From contig JAETTD010000015.1 of NCBI GenBank assembly GCA_021769295.1, positions 1-58,868 of the forward strand: a stretch of DNA of 58,868 nt, written 5' to 3'. This stretch comes from Bacillota bacterium. Its GTDB lineage: Bacteria > Bacillota > Clostridia > Peptostreptococcales > Anaerovoracaceae. The position numbers and the translations under genes are program-made. The number at the start of each line of letters is the position of its first letter. The first letter of the stretch is position 1. Below the pieces are notes generated by a model, which had not been told where the DNA came from, did not search any database, and saw nothing but the letters and a program-made list of their open reading frames with translations. Below are positions 48,597 to 57,492 of this stretch, piece by piece.

Positions 48597-50477
48597 TTAC
48601 TCGTAAACTCTGCCGCTTCTGCGTCTTTCAAGTTCTTTCAGCAATTTCTTGCGAAGTCTTATATCGTCAGGTGTGATTTCCACCAGTTCGTCATCGTCGA
48701 TAAATTCAAGTGCTTCTTCCAGGGTGAAAATTCTTGCGGGCGAAAGCTTTATGGCTTCGTCGGAGCCTGCCGCTCTCATGTTGCTCACTCTCTTTGCCTT
48801 ACAAGGGTTGACTACCATGTCGTCGTTTCTGGAATTCATGCCGACGATCATGCCTTCGTAAACCTTGGTGCCGGGCTCTACGAACATCTGCACCCTTTCG
48901 CCTATATTAAAGAGCGCATACGGCGTACATACGCCTTCTTCTTGGGCTATGGCCACTCCGTTGGTTCTCTGAGGTATATCGCCCTTGTATTCTCCGAAAG
49001 AGTCGAATCTTCTCACCATAGTGCCTTCACCTCTTGTATCGTTGATAAACTCGCTCCTGTATCCCAGAAGACCTCTTGTCGGAACAAGGTACTCAAGCCT
49101 GGAGTAGCCGTTTTCCGTTGACATCTGGGTCATAATACCTTTTCTGATGTTAAGCTTATTTATAACGGTTCCCGAATATTCGTCAGGAACGGTTATCACA
49201 ACTTCTTCGATAGGTTCGAGGGTCTGACCGTGCTCGCCTTTACGAAGTATTACTTCCGGTTTGGATACCGCAAGTTCATAACCCTCTCTCCTCATGTTTT
49301 CGATGAGAATGGAAAGGTGCAGTTCTCCTCTGCCCGAAACTTTGAAGCAATCGGTGGAATCGGTTTCTTCAACCATGAGTCCAACGTTGACTTCAAGCTC
49401 CTTGTTAAGTCTTTCTCTTATATGTCTGCTGGTAACAAATTTGCCCGACTTGCCCGCAAATGGCGATTTGTTTACCATAAAATTCATACTCAGGGTAGGT
49501 TCTTCTATGTGAATCATCTCCATGGCTTCCGGATTGTGCGGGTCGCAGATTGTTTCTCCTATGGATATATCCGAAATGCCTGAGACTACCACTATGTCAC
49601 CGCATTCTGCCTCCGGCACGGCTACGCGCTTAAGGCCTCTGTATACGAATACCTGATTTACTTTTCTCTGAACCACGGAGCCGTCAGCCTTGGTAACTGC
49701 CACGGTCTGACCTTCTTTTATAACTCCTCTCGTAATTCTTCCGATTCCCAGCCTGCCTATATAGTCATCGTATCCGAGCGTAGATACCTGAAACTGAAGC
49801 GGTTCTTCTTTGAGGTCGGGATACGGCTTGCAGTGTTTTATAATGGTGTCAAACAGCGGTGTTATATCAAGACCTCCGAAACCTGCAGGACTCTTTTTTA
49901 TCTTTGCTTCTCCCTCTCCTATGCTCATATCCTTTATATCTTCCGGATCGTATACTGCGATTCCCTGACGAGCTATGCCGTAAAGGATAGGAAAATCCAG
50001 CTGTTCGTCACTTGCCTCAAGGTCCATGAACAGTTCGTATACTTCATCCACAACTTCATCCACTCTCGCATCTTTTTTGTCCAGCTTGTTTATGAAAAGT
50101 ATGGGATTGATGCCCTGTTCAAGGGACTTTTTAAGCACGAATCTGGTCTGCGGCATGGGACCTTCGCTGGAATCCACAAGAAGTATTACCGTATCTACGG
50201 TTTTCATAATACGCTCTACCTCCGATGAAAAATCGGCGTGTCCCGGTGTATCCACTATATTTATTTTAACATCGTTGTGCATTACGGAGCAATTTTTTGA
50301 GTAAATCGTAATGCCCCGCTCTCTTTCTATGTCATCGCTGTCCATGATGCAATCCACCACTTCTTCATTGGCACGAAAAACTCCGCTCTGGTTTAAAAAT
50401 GCGTCTACCAATGTTGATTTGCCTGCATCTACATGGGCAATTACAGCGATATTTATTATTTTCTGTTTATCACTCAT
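48597..50477 (-). CDS. typA: Ribosome-associated translational GTPase TypA/BipA
   Basis: A 626-residue EF-G-like GTPase. G1 AHVDAGKSTLVDAFL, the TypA-type G2 RERGITIYSKN, G3 DTPGHADF, G4 NKLDKKDA; then beta-barrel domain II (GRIGRITRG-like LGIGRITRGVIKEG), and the C-terminal TypA-specific domain (GLLGYRSEFINDTRGEGTM). It binds ribosomes and aids assembly or growth under stress. G1 has Ala instead of the common His after Asp. Promoter at 50512-50540. First gene of the operon with mscS and pyc. Confidence 0.95.
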   Translation of the reverse strand: MSDKQKIINIAVIAHVDAGKSTLVDAFLNQSGVFRANEEVVDCIMDSDDIERERGITIYSKNCSVMHNDVKINIVDTPGHADFSSEVERIMKTVDTVILLVDSSEGPMPQTRFVLKKSLEQGINPILFINKLDKKDARVDEVVDEVYELFMDLEASDEQLDFPILYGIARQGIAVYDPEDIKDMSIGEGEAKIKKSPAGFGGLDITPLFDTIIKHCKPYPDLKEEPLQFQVSTLGYDDYIGRLGIGRITRGVIKEGQTVAVTKADGSVVQRKVNQVFVYRGLKRVAVPEAECGDIVVVSGISDISIGETICDPHNPEAMEMIHIEEPTLSMNFMVNKSPFAGKSGKFVTSRHIRERLNKELEVNVGLMVEETDSTDCFKVSGRGELHLSILIENMRREGYELAVSKPEVILRKGEHGQTLEPIEEVVITVPDEYSGTVINKLNIRKGIMTQMSTENGYSRLEYLVPTRGLLGYRSEFINDTRGEGTMVRRFDSFGEYKGDIPQRTNGVAIAQEEGVCTPYALFNIGERVQMFVEPGTKVYEGMIVGMNSRNDDMVVNPCKAKRVSNMRAAGSDEAIKLSPARIFTLEEALEFIDDDELVEITPDDIRLRKKLLKELERRRSGRVYE

Positions 50478-50511
50478 CTACAAATAATCCTTCTTTCTGG
50501 CGTGATATTTT

Positions 50512-50540
50512 ATTTTATCACAATAAGCTGATAAATTCAA
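50512..50540 (-). promoter_or_regulatory. Sigma-A promoter for typA
   Basis: Minus strand TTGAAT (50535-50540), 17-bp spacer, TAAAAT (50512-50517), leader about 30 nt. Confidence 0.75.
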
Positions 50541-50606
50541 TGGTTCGCCCTCTTATTTTTGCCATGAGTTCACTCCCCCGTTTGGCATAATATATTTAAA
50601 ATCGTA

Positions 50607-50648
50607 AGGCAAAATTTTTTGCCTAAGGGCAGGCAAAATTTTTTGCCT
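50607..50648. promoter_or_regulatory. Tandem palindromes between typA and the methyltransferase gene
   Basis: AGGCAAAATTTTTTGCCT at 50607-50624 and again at 50631-50648, offset by 24 bp, with 8-bp arms around a 2-bp centre. The design matches the sigma-54 enhancer pair at 2037-2079, but I find no -24/-12 promoter on either strand nearby. Operator for an unknown regulator is likely. Confidence 0.65.
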
Positions 50649-50734
50649 CCTGAAAAATATATATATATTTTGACCGGGCAGGTCAGATGCAGGTCCTAAA
50701 TTATATATACCCTATGGCGCAAACCCTTCCCATG

Positions 50735-50743
50735 TGTTAAAAT
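50735..50743 (+). promoter_or_regulatory. Candidate extended -10 giving a leaderless methyltransferase mRNA
   Basis: TGTTAAAAT lies 6 bp before the ATG at 50750, and no Shine-Dalgarno sequence is visible there. No -35 element. If used, transcription would begin at or beside the start codon. Confidence 0.35.
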
Positions 50744-50749
50744 GCTCTT

Positions 50750-51919
50750 ATGAATAAATTATACGAAACTTTTAACGAATTTTTTTTCAATGACAGGCCT
50801 GTAAAACTGATTTTTTCGGACAAAAGGCGAAAAAGCATCGAGTTTAAGAAGGTTACCATACGCCCGATTATGGCAAAAGAAGGCCTTGCTTACCAAGCGG
50901 AGTATACCTTCGACAAGAAGGCGACCCACAAAAACATATTGCAGGAAAACATTGCGGAGTTTTGCTGCGAACTTGTCACGGAGAGCTTTAAGCAGGTCAA
51001 TGTCTTTACCGACAATTTTGATATACAGATACTGGCTGCTAAGCCTGGGAATCCGAGGGTTACCAAGAAACCCTCTACTTTGGGTTGCTGCAATCTCACT
51101 CATAACAGAGTCAAAAACTATGTTATACCGGACGGCAAGCCTTGTGATTTTTTAATTCGTCTCGGCGTCATGGATAAAAGCGGAAAGGTAATTCCCAAAC
51201 ACTATTCCAAATTCAGGCAGATAAACAGATACCTGGAAATCGTTGAAGATGTGTTTCCGTATCTTCCAAAGCATGAGAACAAGCCTCTGAAGATTATCGA
51301 CTTCGGATGCGGTAAGGCATATCTGACCTTTGCGATTTATTATTATCTCAAGGTGCTCAAGGGCCGCAACGTGAAAATCGTGGGGCTTGATTTGAAAAAA
51401 GACGTGATAGATTTTTGCAACAGGGTCGCTGCCGACCTCAAATACGACGAGCTCAAATTCCTGCCGGGGGACATTGCGGATTATTCCGATGACCACGCCG
51501 ATATGGTGGTGACTTTGCATGCATGCGATACGGCTACCGATTATGCTCTTATAAATGCGGTTGTGTGGAATACCAAAGTAATCTTAAGCGTGCCATGCTG
51601 CCAGCATGAGCTTTTCAGCCAGATTGAGAACGATATTCACGCTCCTATGTTAAAACACGGAATTTTAAAGGACAGGCTCACGGAATACCTGACTGACGGT
51701 CTAAGGGCGCTTAAGCTTGAAGCCTGCGGTTACAACGTAGCTTTAATTGAATTCACAAGCCTTGAACATACCGCCAGAAATATTATGATAAAAGCCGTTA
51801 AAGGCGGCTCTTGCAACTCAGCGAAGTCAAAAAAAGCGCAGAGCCAGTATGAAGCCCTGCGAGACTTTTATCATGTAAATCCTACCATAGACAAGCTTAC
51901 TCGTAATCCTTCGGATTAA
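50750..51919 (+). CDS. SAM-dependent methyltransferase with Methyltransf_32-type domain
   Basis: A 389-residue protein. The first 170 residues (unrecognised, basic) precede a class I methyltransferase fold: LKIIDFGCGKAYLTFAIYYY (motif I), VKIVGLDLKKDVID, FLPGDIADYSDDHADMVVTL, HACDTATDYALINAV and SVPCCQHELFSQ. The last two resemble the KHLCG/PCCxH pattern of Trm13-like and METTL25-like RNA methyltransferases, so an RNA target is plausible. No ribosome site is visible. The last 23 bp overlap the convergent GDPD gene. Confidence 0.78.
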   Translation: MNKLYETFNEFFFNDRPVKLIFSDKRRKSIEFKKVTIRPIMAKEGLAYQAEYTFDKKATHKNILQENIAEFCCELVTESFKQVNVFTDNFDIQILAAKPGNPRVTKKPSTLGCCNLTHNRVKNYVIPDGKPCDFLIRLGVMDKSGKVIPKHYSKFRQINRYLEIVEDVFPYLPKHENKPLKIIDFGCGKAYLTFAIYYYLKVLKGRNVKIVGLDLKKDVIDFCNRVAADLKYDELKFLPGDIADYSDDHADMVVTLHACDTATDYALINAVVWNTKVILSVPCCQHELFSQIENDIHAPMLKHGILKDRLTEYLTDGLRALKLEACGYNVALIEFTSLEHTARNIMIKAVKGGSCNSAKSKKAQSQYEALRDFYHVNPTIDKLTRNPSD

Positions 51920-52643
51920 ACTTTTCAAATATAGCTGCGGCTCCAAGGGCCTCAGCTTTTTTCAGGTCTGAATAATCCCTTATGGTCCACAGGAATTTTG
52001 CGCCTTTAAATCTGACAAAGGAGCTTTCGTTCCTGTCCTCAAATTTATATGCTACGAAATCCGGTTTGCCCCACATGTTTACCCATAGATTTTTCAGCAA
52101 AAAATCCTGAAAAGCGGACATCTTAAAGCCGCCCCTTTTCAGTGCGCCTGCAAGCTGCCCACGCACGGTTTCGGGGCTGTTGTTGCGCATCCACTGCACA
52201 GCCTTTGGGTCAAAAGACTCAACACAGTACAGCCCTTCATAGCCTTTTAAAGCTTTCATCAGGCGCAGGCAGAGAGCTTCATGATTTTCGTCCTCCGTCT
52301 TCAGCTCTATTATCAGAGGAACTCTTCCTCCGACCGCTTTCAGCACTTCTTCAAACTCAGGAATGACTTCCTCGCTGTCTTCAAGAAAATACACCTGAGC
52401 TTCCTTCAGCTCCGTTTCTTCAATTTTCAAATCAATGCCGCATGTACGCTTCAGGCTCGAATCGTGAATCACCGCCAGCTTATTATCGGCTGTCAAATGA
52501 ACATCCAGTTCGATTCCGAAACCTTCAAGCACAGCCCTTTTAAAGGCCGCCATTGAATTTTCAGGCAACGTGGGTTTGTCGTGCAACCCCCGATGGGCAT
52601 ATCTGAATTTCAGCAATTTATTTAACGTCTCTTTTTTATCCAT
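51897..52643 (-). CDS. Glycerophosphodiester phosphodiesterase
   Basis: A 248-residue GDPD of the UgpQ type releasing glycerol-3-phosphate from phospholipid head-group diesters. RYAHRGLHDKPTLPENSMAA gives the first catalytic His and Asn-Glu, GIELDVHLTADNKLAVIHDS the metal Glu/Asp and second His. LIIELKTEDENHE and CVESFDPKAVQWM complete the TIM barrel. No signal peptide, so cytoplasmic. It follows the transporter gene by 15 bp and ends inside the 3' end of the opposing methyltransferase gene. Confidence 0.93.
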   Translation of the reverse strand: MDKKETLNKLLKFRYAHRGLHDKPTLPENSMAAFKRAVLEGFGIELDVHLTADNKLAVIHDSSLKRTCGIDLKIEETELKEAQVYFLEDSEEVIPEFEEVLKAVGGRVPLIIELKTEDENHEALCLRLMKALKGYEGLYCVESFDPKAVQWMRNNSPETVRGQLAGALKRGGFKMSAFQDFLLKNLWVNMWGKPDFVAYKFEDRNESSFVRFKGAKFLWTIRDYSDLKKAEALGAAAIFEKFNPKDYE

Positions 52644-52658
52644 ACTTACCCCTTTTTA

Positions 52659-53942
52659 CTAATCGTCTACATCAAAAGCCTCCAGTTTGCCGGTAACCAC
52701 AGGCTTGCTGTCGCCGTGCTTAACCATAAGCATAGTCAGAAATGCCATTGCAGAGAAGGCCGTGGCATAAGGGAACAGCGTCCAATATCCCACATGTTCC
52801 AAGAAAGCTCCTGACAATACAGGCGTCAGAACCTGAGCCGCCATGGAAAAAGTATAATACATACCGGTAAACTTTCCTATGTCGCTGCCTTTGCACATTT
52901 CAACTACCATAGGATATGAGTTTACGTTGATTGAAGCCCACGCCACGCCCACAAGGAAGAACATTATGTTTATTGCAAAGCTTGGAGTCTTAAACAGAAA
53001 TCCCGTAAAGAAGCTTGCTGCAAGAAGAGCAACTCCAAAGAGAATTACCTTCTTTCTTCCCAGTTTGCTGGATATGATGCCCACAGGTATAAAGGAAACC
53101 AGCGCTCCCACCGATGCAACCATAAGCGCACCTGCAAAGGAGCCGCCTTCCATTCCCCACATCTGGGTGGCATATTTTGAAAATGCAGTAGTTACGGCGT
53201 TATATGCCATGTACCACAGGGATACCGACAGCAGCAGAAAGATAAGACTTTTCTTTACAGGTCCCGAAAGTTTGCCGTCACCGGCTTCATCTTCATCTTC
53301 CTCCTCTGAAATTCCCCATTCCTTTTCCGTCCGAATTCTTTCCTCAACCATTTTATTTTCGTCCACTTTCAAAAGTAAAACCACAAGGGAAAGAACCATT
53401 ATGACAGCGATTGCGATAAACAACGGCTCATAATCCGGCGTCTGTCCTTCGCCGACCAAAACCATTATGAGGCCGAGGGCCATTATTATACCTATAGCTC
53501 CCATCAGGTTTATAACGGCATTGCCCTTTGATCTCAGCGGTTTGGGGGTGACATCAGGCATCAGCGACACAGCAGGAGAGCGGAAAATACTCATGGAAAT
53601 CAAGGTCATAAGCAGCGCAATGACAAACAGCACCAGGTTTCTTCCGTTGGCTGCTTCGGGAAGAATGAGCATAAACACTACCGCCAGAATGGTTCCAACA
53701 AATATAAATGGCGTCCTCTTTCCCCGCTTGTGACTGATTTTATCCGACCATGCTCCGAATAGAGGCAGCATTATGAGAGCAAATATATTGTCAAGAGCCA
53801 TAATGGCGCCTGACAATGTATCGCCTATCTGGAAGAAATATTTCAATATAAGAGGAATTATATTATCATATACCTGCCAAAATGCACTTATTGCCAAAAA
53901 AGCAAAGCCTACAAAGATTGTCTTTTTGTTATTAAGTTTCAT
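52659..53942 (-). CDS. MFS/GPH-type transporter (SLC45-like)
   Basis: A 427-residue transporter with twelve predicted membrane helices and a charged central loop (about 205-235, EEDEDEAGDGK). PLFGAWSDKISHKRGKRTPF between helices 2 and 3 is the GPH/SLC45 signature for sugar or glycoside:cation symport. The start at 53942 follows GGGAGA and overlaps the HAD phosphatase gene by 11 bp. Sugar, sugar phosphate or glycerophosphodiester may be the substrate; the GDPD gene just after it makes the last possible. Confidence 0.82.
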   Translation of the reverse strand: MKLNNKKTIFVGFAFLAISAFWQVYDNIIPLILKYFFQIGDTLSGAIMALDNIFALIMLPLFGAWSDKISHKRGKRTPFIFVGTILAVVFMLILPEAANGRNLVLFVIALLMTLISMSIFRSPAVSLMPDVTPKPLRSKGNAVINLMGAIGIIMALGLIMVLVGEGQTPDYEPLFIAIAVIMVLSLVVLLLKVDENKMVEERIRTEKEWGISEEEDEDEAGDGKLSGPVKKSLIFLLLSVSLWYMAYNAVTTAFSKYATQMWGMEGGSFAGALMVASVGALVSFIPVGIISSKLGRKKVILFGVALLAASFFTGFLFKTPSFAINIMFFLVGVAWASINVNSYPMVVEMCKGSDIGKFTGMYYTFSMAAQVLTPVLSGAFLEHVGYWTLFPYATAFSAMAFLTMLMVKHGDSKPVVTGKLEAFDVDD

Positions 53943-54750
53943 CTTCAATTCTCCCAAGCAATTCTGCTATGTCATTTACAATATACGTCGGTTTTGTATC
54001 CGCACTTTGCACATCTTCAAGAGTTCCTTCTCCGGAAAGCACAAAGCAGGTATCCACCTTAGCATTGGCACCGCAGGCAATATCGGTGTAGATTCTGTCC
54101 CCTATGACTAAGGTTTCTTCTCTGCTAAAGCCCGTTTTTTTCATCGCCAGAAGGGCCATGTCGGGATTGGGCTTCCCTATAAAATACGGGGATTTTCCGG
54201 TGGCTTTTTTTATCATTTCGCACATACTTCCGCAATCGGGCACATATCCGAACTCTGTCGGGCAGACCCAATCGGGGTTTGTCGCCAAGTATTCGGGCTC
54301 ATTTTTGCTGTCCGAAAGAAGCCAGCACACGTCTTCCAGTTTTTTATATGTAAGTTCCCTGTCAAAGCCGCAGAGCACTATGTCCGCTCCCCCGTCTATG
54401 CAGGAAACCGTATTGAAGCCCGCTTCTCTCATCTGCTCAATAAAGGACTCCGTTCCCATTACATATATTTTTTTAAGAAATGCTTCTTCGCCGTGACGCT
54501 TTTTTATAAACTCTACGGTAGCGTCAACCGATGTGACAAAATCCTCCTTGATCGCTTCTATTCCAAGACTTTTCAGTTTATCTATATAAGACGACACGCT
54601 TCTTGACGAATTATTGGTCATAAATATATATTTTCCGCCTTTGGATTTTACCCGGTCCAGAAACTCGGGCACGCCGCTGAAAAGCCGGTTTCCGAGATAT
54701 ATGGTTCCGTCCATATCCAGCAGGAACAGTCTTTTATCTTTTAGCTTCAT
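53932..54750 (-). CDS. HAD-superfamily phosphatase, subfamily IIA (NagD-like)
   Basis: A 272-residue C2-capped HAD phosphatase. LFLLDMDGTIYLGNRLFSG holds the DxDGT nucleophile, YIFMTNNSSRSVSSY motif II, FIGKPNPDMALLAMKKTG the Lys motif, LVIGDRIYTDIACGANAKVD motif IV. Typical substrates are nucleotides, p-nitrophenyl phosphate or glycerol phosphate. The ATG at 54750 follows AGAGG (a GTG two codons earlier is possible). Overlaps the transporter gene, so the two are coupled. Confidence 0.88.
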   Translation of the reverse strand: MKLKDKRLFLLDMDGTIYLGNRLFSGVPEFLDRVKSKGGKYIFMTNNSSRSVSSYIDKLKSLGIEAIKEDFVTSVDATVEFIKKRHGEEAFLKKIYVMGTESFIEQMREAGFNTVSCIDGGADIVLCGFDRELTYKKLEDVCWLLSDSKNEPEYLATNPDWVCPTEFGYVPDCGSMCEMIKKATGKSPYFIGKPNPDMALLAMKKTGFSREETLVIGDRIYTDIACGANAKVDTCFVLSGEGTLEDVQSADTKPTYIVNDIAELLGRIEDET

Positions 54751-54761
54751 ATGCACCTCTG

Positions 54762-55658
54762 TTAAAAAATATTCATCGGTTTTCTTCTTTCCTTAACTTC
54801 CTCGGTTATAGGAATCCTGTTGCTGTTTCTGGTTGCCCACCACACACGGTTGAAACATACGCCGAGGCACATCACCCACGCAATAAGCCAGAACCAGAAC
54901 ATGAGAACCACTATATTTGAAAATGAGCCGTAGAGGATGTCATAATTGGAGGACATGTTTGTATAAATGGTATAAAAATATGTCACCACCAAGAATCCCA
55001 CGGCAGCAAATATGCTTCCGGGGACGATATCTCTGAAAGGCACTTTCTTTGTAGGCAGCATATAGTAGTTGTAGGCTATCATAAGGAAGTAAAGAGCCAT
55101 GGCTATAGGCCACCGCAGCAGCATCCACGCTGCCGTGGAAATTTCTTCTCCCACAACCACGCCGAATACCACATTCAGAATGATTTCACCGTATACCAGA
55201 ACCACCAGCGAAAAGACCACCGTAAACAGCGTCATCAAAATGGTCCTTACGGATTTAAGCCTGTCTCTTACATAGCCTTTACCCATAACCTGACCGTCAG
55301 TCAAAGTGTAATTGGTAATTCTGAGCATGGCAAACTGCGCCCTTGAAGCTCCCCAAAGTGCAATCACAGCCAAAAATATGCTGTTGGCGCTTGACGGAGA
55401 ATATTCAAGCAGCGACAAGAGAGTGTCTGCCCCCTCTACGGATACGTTTGATTCTATCCATTCCCTTATCTCATCCAATGACAGGGAAAACAGCCCCAAA
55501 AACTGTGAAAGCAAAATCAGAGTAGGGACTATAGACAAAAACAGCGAATATGCGATTTGCGCCGCAACTCCCTGATAGTAGGGGTCTGAAAACTGGTCCA
55601 ATACCATGAGGAATATTTTTTTTGCACGTTTTCCTGCGTTTTTAGCAGTTTCCTTCAT
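54762..55658 (-). CDS. YihY/BrkB family inner membrane protein
   Basis: A 298-residue protein with six membrane helices (AAQIAYSLFLSIVPTLILLS, ANSIFLAVIALWGASRAQFA, TILMTLFTVVFSLVVLVYGE, AMALYFLMIAYNYYML, IVPGSIFAAVGFLVVTYFY, NIVVLMFWFWLIAWVMCLGV). Once misnamed ribonuclease BN, the family is of unknown function and probably a transporter or envelope protein. The start overlaps rdgB by 17 bp, with GGGAAGG upstream. Confidence 0.88.
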   Translation of the reverse strand: MKETAKNAGKRAKKIFLMVLDQFSDPYYQGVAAQIAYSLFLSIVPTLILLSQFLGLFSLSLDEIREWIESNVSVEGADTLLSLLEYSPSSANSIFLAVIALWGASRAQFAMLRITNYTLTDGQVMGKGYVRDRLKSVRTILMTLFTVVFSLVVLVYGEIILNVVFGVVVGEEISTAAWMLLRWPIAMALYFLMIAYNYYMLPTKKVPFRDIVPGSIFAAVGFLVVTYFYTIYTNMSSNYDILYGSFSNIVVLMFWFWLIAWVMCLGVCFNRVWWATRNSNRIPITEEVKERRKPMNIF

Positions 55659-56259
55659 TAAATCCTTCCCTTTCTCTAAGAAGTATTTCTAATTTTTCCA
55701 GAGCTTTTGCCCTGTGGCTTATGGCATTTTTTTCATCTTCGCTAAGCTGAGCAAAAGTCTTATCATACCCGTCTGGTACAAACAGCGGGTCATATCCAAA
55801 ACCATTTTCCCCTGTAGGAGTATCAATTATTCTTCCCTTACATTCTCCTCTTGCGACTATCGCAGTTCCGTCCGGAAACATCAACGTTATTACGGAAACG
55901 AATTTTGCGGTTTTTTCTTTAGGGGAAAGCCCTTTTAAAAGAGTCAAAAGCTTGTTGTTGTTTTTCGTGTCATCGCATTCTTCCCCGGCAAAACGTGCGG
56001 AATAAACTCCCGGCGCGCCGCCCAGATAGTCCACCATAAGTCCCGAATCATCGGCAATGGTGATTTGCCCTGTTATTTTCATTATTTCCGAAGCCTTCTT
56101 TAAAGAATTTTCTTCAAAGGTTTCGCCGTCTTCTTCGATTTCAAAAGCGGGTACTCCTGCTTCATCTCTCGAAACAACCTGCATCCGGAATTTGCTCATA
56201 ATGGCCTGTATCTCTTTTATCTTGTGGGCATTGGATGATGCCGCAATTATAGTCTTCAT
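55642..56259 (-). CDS. rdgB: XTP/dITP diphosphatase (RdgB/HAM1)
   Basis: A 205-residue house-cleaning pyrophosphatase removing dITP, ITP and XTP. AASSNAHKIKEIQAIM (substrate Lys), ITIADDSGLMVDYLGGAPGV with metal acidic residues, YSARFAGEECDD, and GFGYDPLFVPDGYDKTFAQL are all present, then ISHRAKALEKL. It comes 5 bp after rph, an arrangement common in Firmicutes and proteobacteria. Confidence 0.95.
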   Translation of the reverse strand: MKTIIAASSNAHKIKEIQAIMSKFRMQVVSRDEAGVPAFEIEEDGETFEENSLKKASEIMKITGQITIADDSGLMVDYLGGAPGVYSARFAGEECDDTKNNNKLLTLLKGLSPKEKTAKFVSVITLMFPDGTAIVARGECKGRIIDTPTGENGFGYDPLFVPDGYDKTFAQLSEDEKNAISHRAKALEKLEILLREREGFNEGNC

Positions 56260-56264
56260 ATTGT

Positions 56265-56978
56265 CTAAAGTTCTCCTGTTATCTCTTTTTGAATTTTATG
56301 TAATTCACCGCATCCTTTTGCAGCAAGTGCAAGCAGCTCCGACAGTTCTTCTGCCTGGAAAGGTCTTTCTTCTCCTGTGCCCTGTATTTCAATATATTCA
56401 CCCTTATCGGTCATTACCACATTCATATCCACCATTGCATTGGAATCTTCTTTATAACACAAGTCAAGAATCTTTTCGTCTTCCACGATTCCCACGCTTA
56501 TGGCAGACACAAAGCCTGTCAGCGGGATTTCATCTATCATCCCTTCTTTTTTCATCCACTTCATCGCTTCTGCCATAGCCACAAAGGCGCCTGTTATGGA
56601 TGCGGTTCTTGTTCCTCCGTCTGCCTGAATTACATCGCAGTCTATCCATATGGTCCGCTCGCCCAGCTTACTCATATCGGCCACCGAACGAAGGGCTCTT
56701 CCGATAAGCCTTTGTATTTCAACGCTTCTGCCGTCGGTCTTTCCTCTGTCACGTTTTTTACGTGTTCCCGTAGAGCCGGGCAGCATGGCGTACTCTGCCG
56801 TTATCCAACCTTTTCCCGTTCCGACGAGATGTTTTGCGGTAGTGTCTTCAACGCTTGCGGTGCATATGACTTTAGTGTTTCCCATTTCTATTAAAACAGA
56901 CCCTTGCGGGCTCATTAAATAATTGTTGGTAATCTTCACCGGTCTTATCCTGTCGTTGCTTCTTCCGTCAATTCTCAT
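56265..56978 (-). CDS. rph: Ribonuclease PH
   Basis: A 237-residue phosphorolytic 3'-5' exoribonuclease trimming tRNA 3' ends. [70 protein letters not shown] and [20 protein letters not shown] are family blocks, with the phosphate-binding Arg residues intact. First gene of the rph-rdgB-yihY-HAD-transporter-GDPD operon. Confidence 0.96.
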   Translation of the reverse strand: MRIDGRSNDRIRPVKITNNYLMSPQGSVLIEMGNTKVICTASVEDTTAKHLVGTGKGWITAEYAMLPGSTGTRKKRDRGKTDGRSVEIQRLIGRALRSVADMSKLGERTIWIDCDVIQADGGTRTASITGAFVAMAEAMKWMKKEGMIDEIPLTGFVSAISVGIVEDEKILDLCYKEDSNAMVDMNVVMTDKGEYIEIQGTGEERPFQAEELSELLALAAKGCGELHKIQKEITGEL

Positions 56979-57020
56979 TTTTTCTTACTTTACCTTTCTC
57001 TTTTATGCAAGCTTTTGCCG

Positions 57021-57133
57021 GAGCCTCCCTTTCCGATTCGTCATAGGAGGCGAGTTATTTTAATTCCCTGCAAGGGAACAATGAATCGCAGGGTTTATCT
57101 GCCCAATAAGGGCAGGCAAAGAGCTTGTAATGT
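57021..57133 (+). repeat. Structured repeat, copy 1
   Basis: About 113 bp from GAGCCTCCCTTTCCGATTCG to GCAAAGAGCTTGTAATG. Contains hairpins CCTCC/GGAGG, CCCTGC/GCAGGG and CTGCCC/GGGCAG. Repeated about 246 bp on. The 56979-57492 gap holds these two copies, an unremarkable stretch between them, and the promoter at 57433. Confidence 0.75.
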
Positions 57134-57266
57134 ATGCTGTGGTACTTGCTCCGAAACCATATTTCTCTTATCCAATAAATCATTGCAAGGGATTTGCCCC
57201 TCCGCATGGGCAGTCTTAAACCCCGATGAAATTGAGAAGCTTTGCAGCAGGAATTAAAATCTGTTT

Positions 57267-57380
57267 GAGCCTTCCCTTCCGATACGTCATGGGAGGCGAG
57301 TTATTTTAATTCCCTGCAAAAGGAGCAATGAATCGCAGGGTTTATCTGCTCCATAAGGGCGGGCAAAGAGCTTGTAGTGA
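57267..57380 (+). repeat. Structured repeat, copy 2
   Basis: Same element as 57021-57133 with about one base in nine changed. Several changes within stems convert A-U or C-G pairs to G-U on the plus strand (CTGCTC/GGGCGG), keeping the hairpins. Confidence 0.75.
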
Positions 57381-57432
57381 TTTATTATATCATGTTCCCC
57401 GCATTTTTTCAAAGCATTTGAGATTTAACTCC

Positions 57433-57461
57433 TTGTTTAAAGAGCTGACAAAATATATAAT
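57433..57461 (+). promoter_or_regulatory. Sigma-A promoter for the dehydrogenase gene
   Basis: TTGTTT (57433-57438), 17-bp spacer, perfect TATAAT (57456-57461), about 25 nt leader with AGGAGG. Confidence 0.75.
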
Positions 57462-57492
57462 ATAGATGTTGATTTTTTAGGAGGAATAAAAT

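Noticed and set aside
50581-50749. Sigma-54 promoter near the orphan palindromes
   Set aside because: TGGCATAATATATTTA, TGGCGCAAACCCTTCC and TGGCAAAAATAAGAGG were examined; none has GC at the required distance from GG.
57015-57257. An 80-codon frame beginning in structured repeat copy 1
   Set aside because: The start is weak, copy 2 interrupts the same frame with a stop and an indel, and the RNA-like pairing explains the conservation better.
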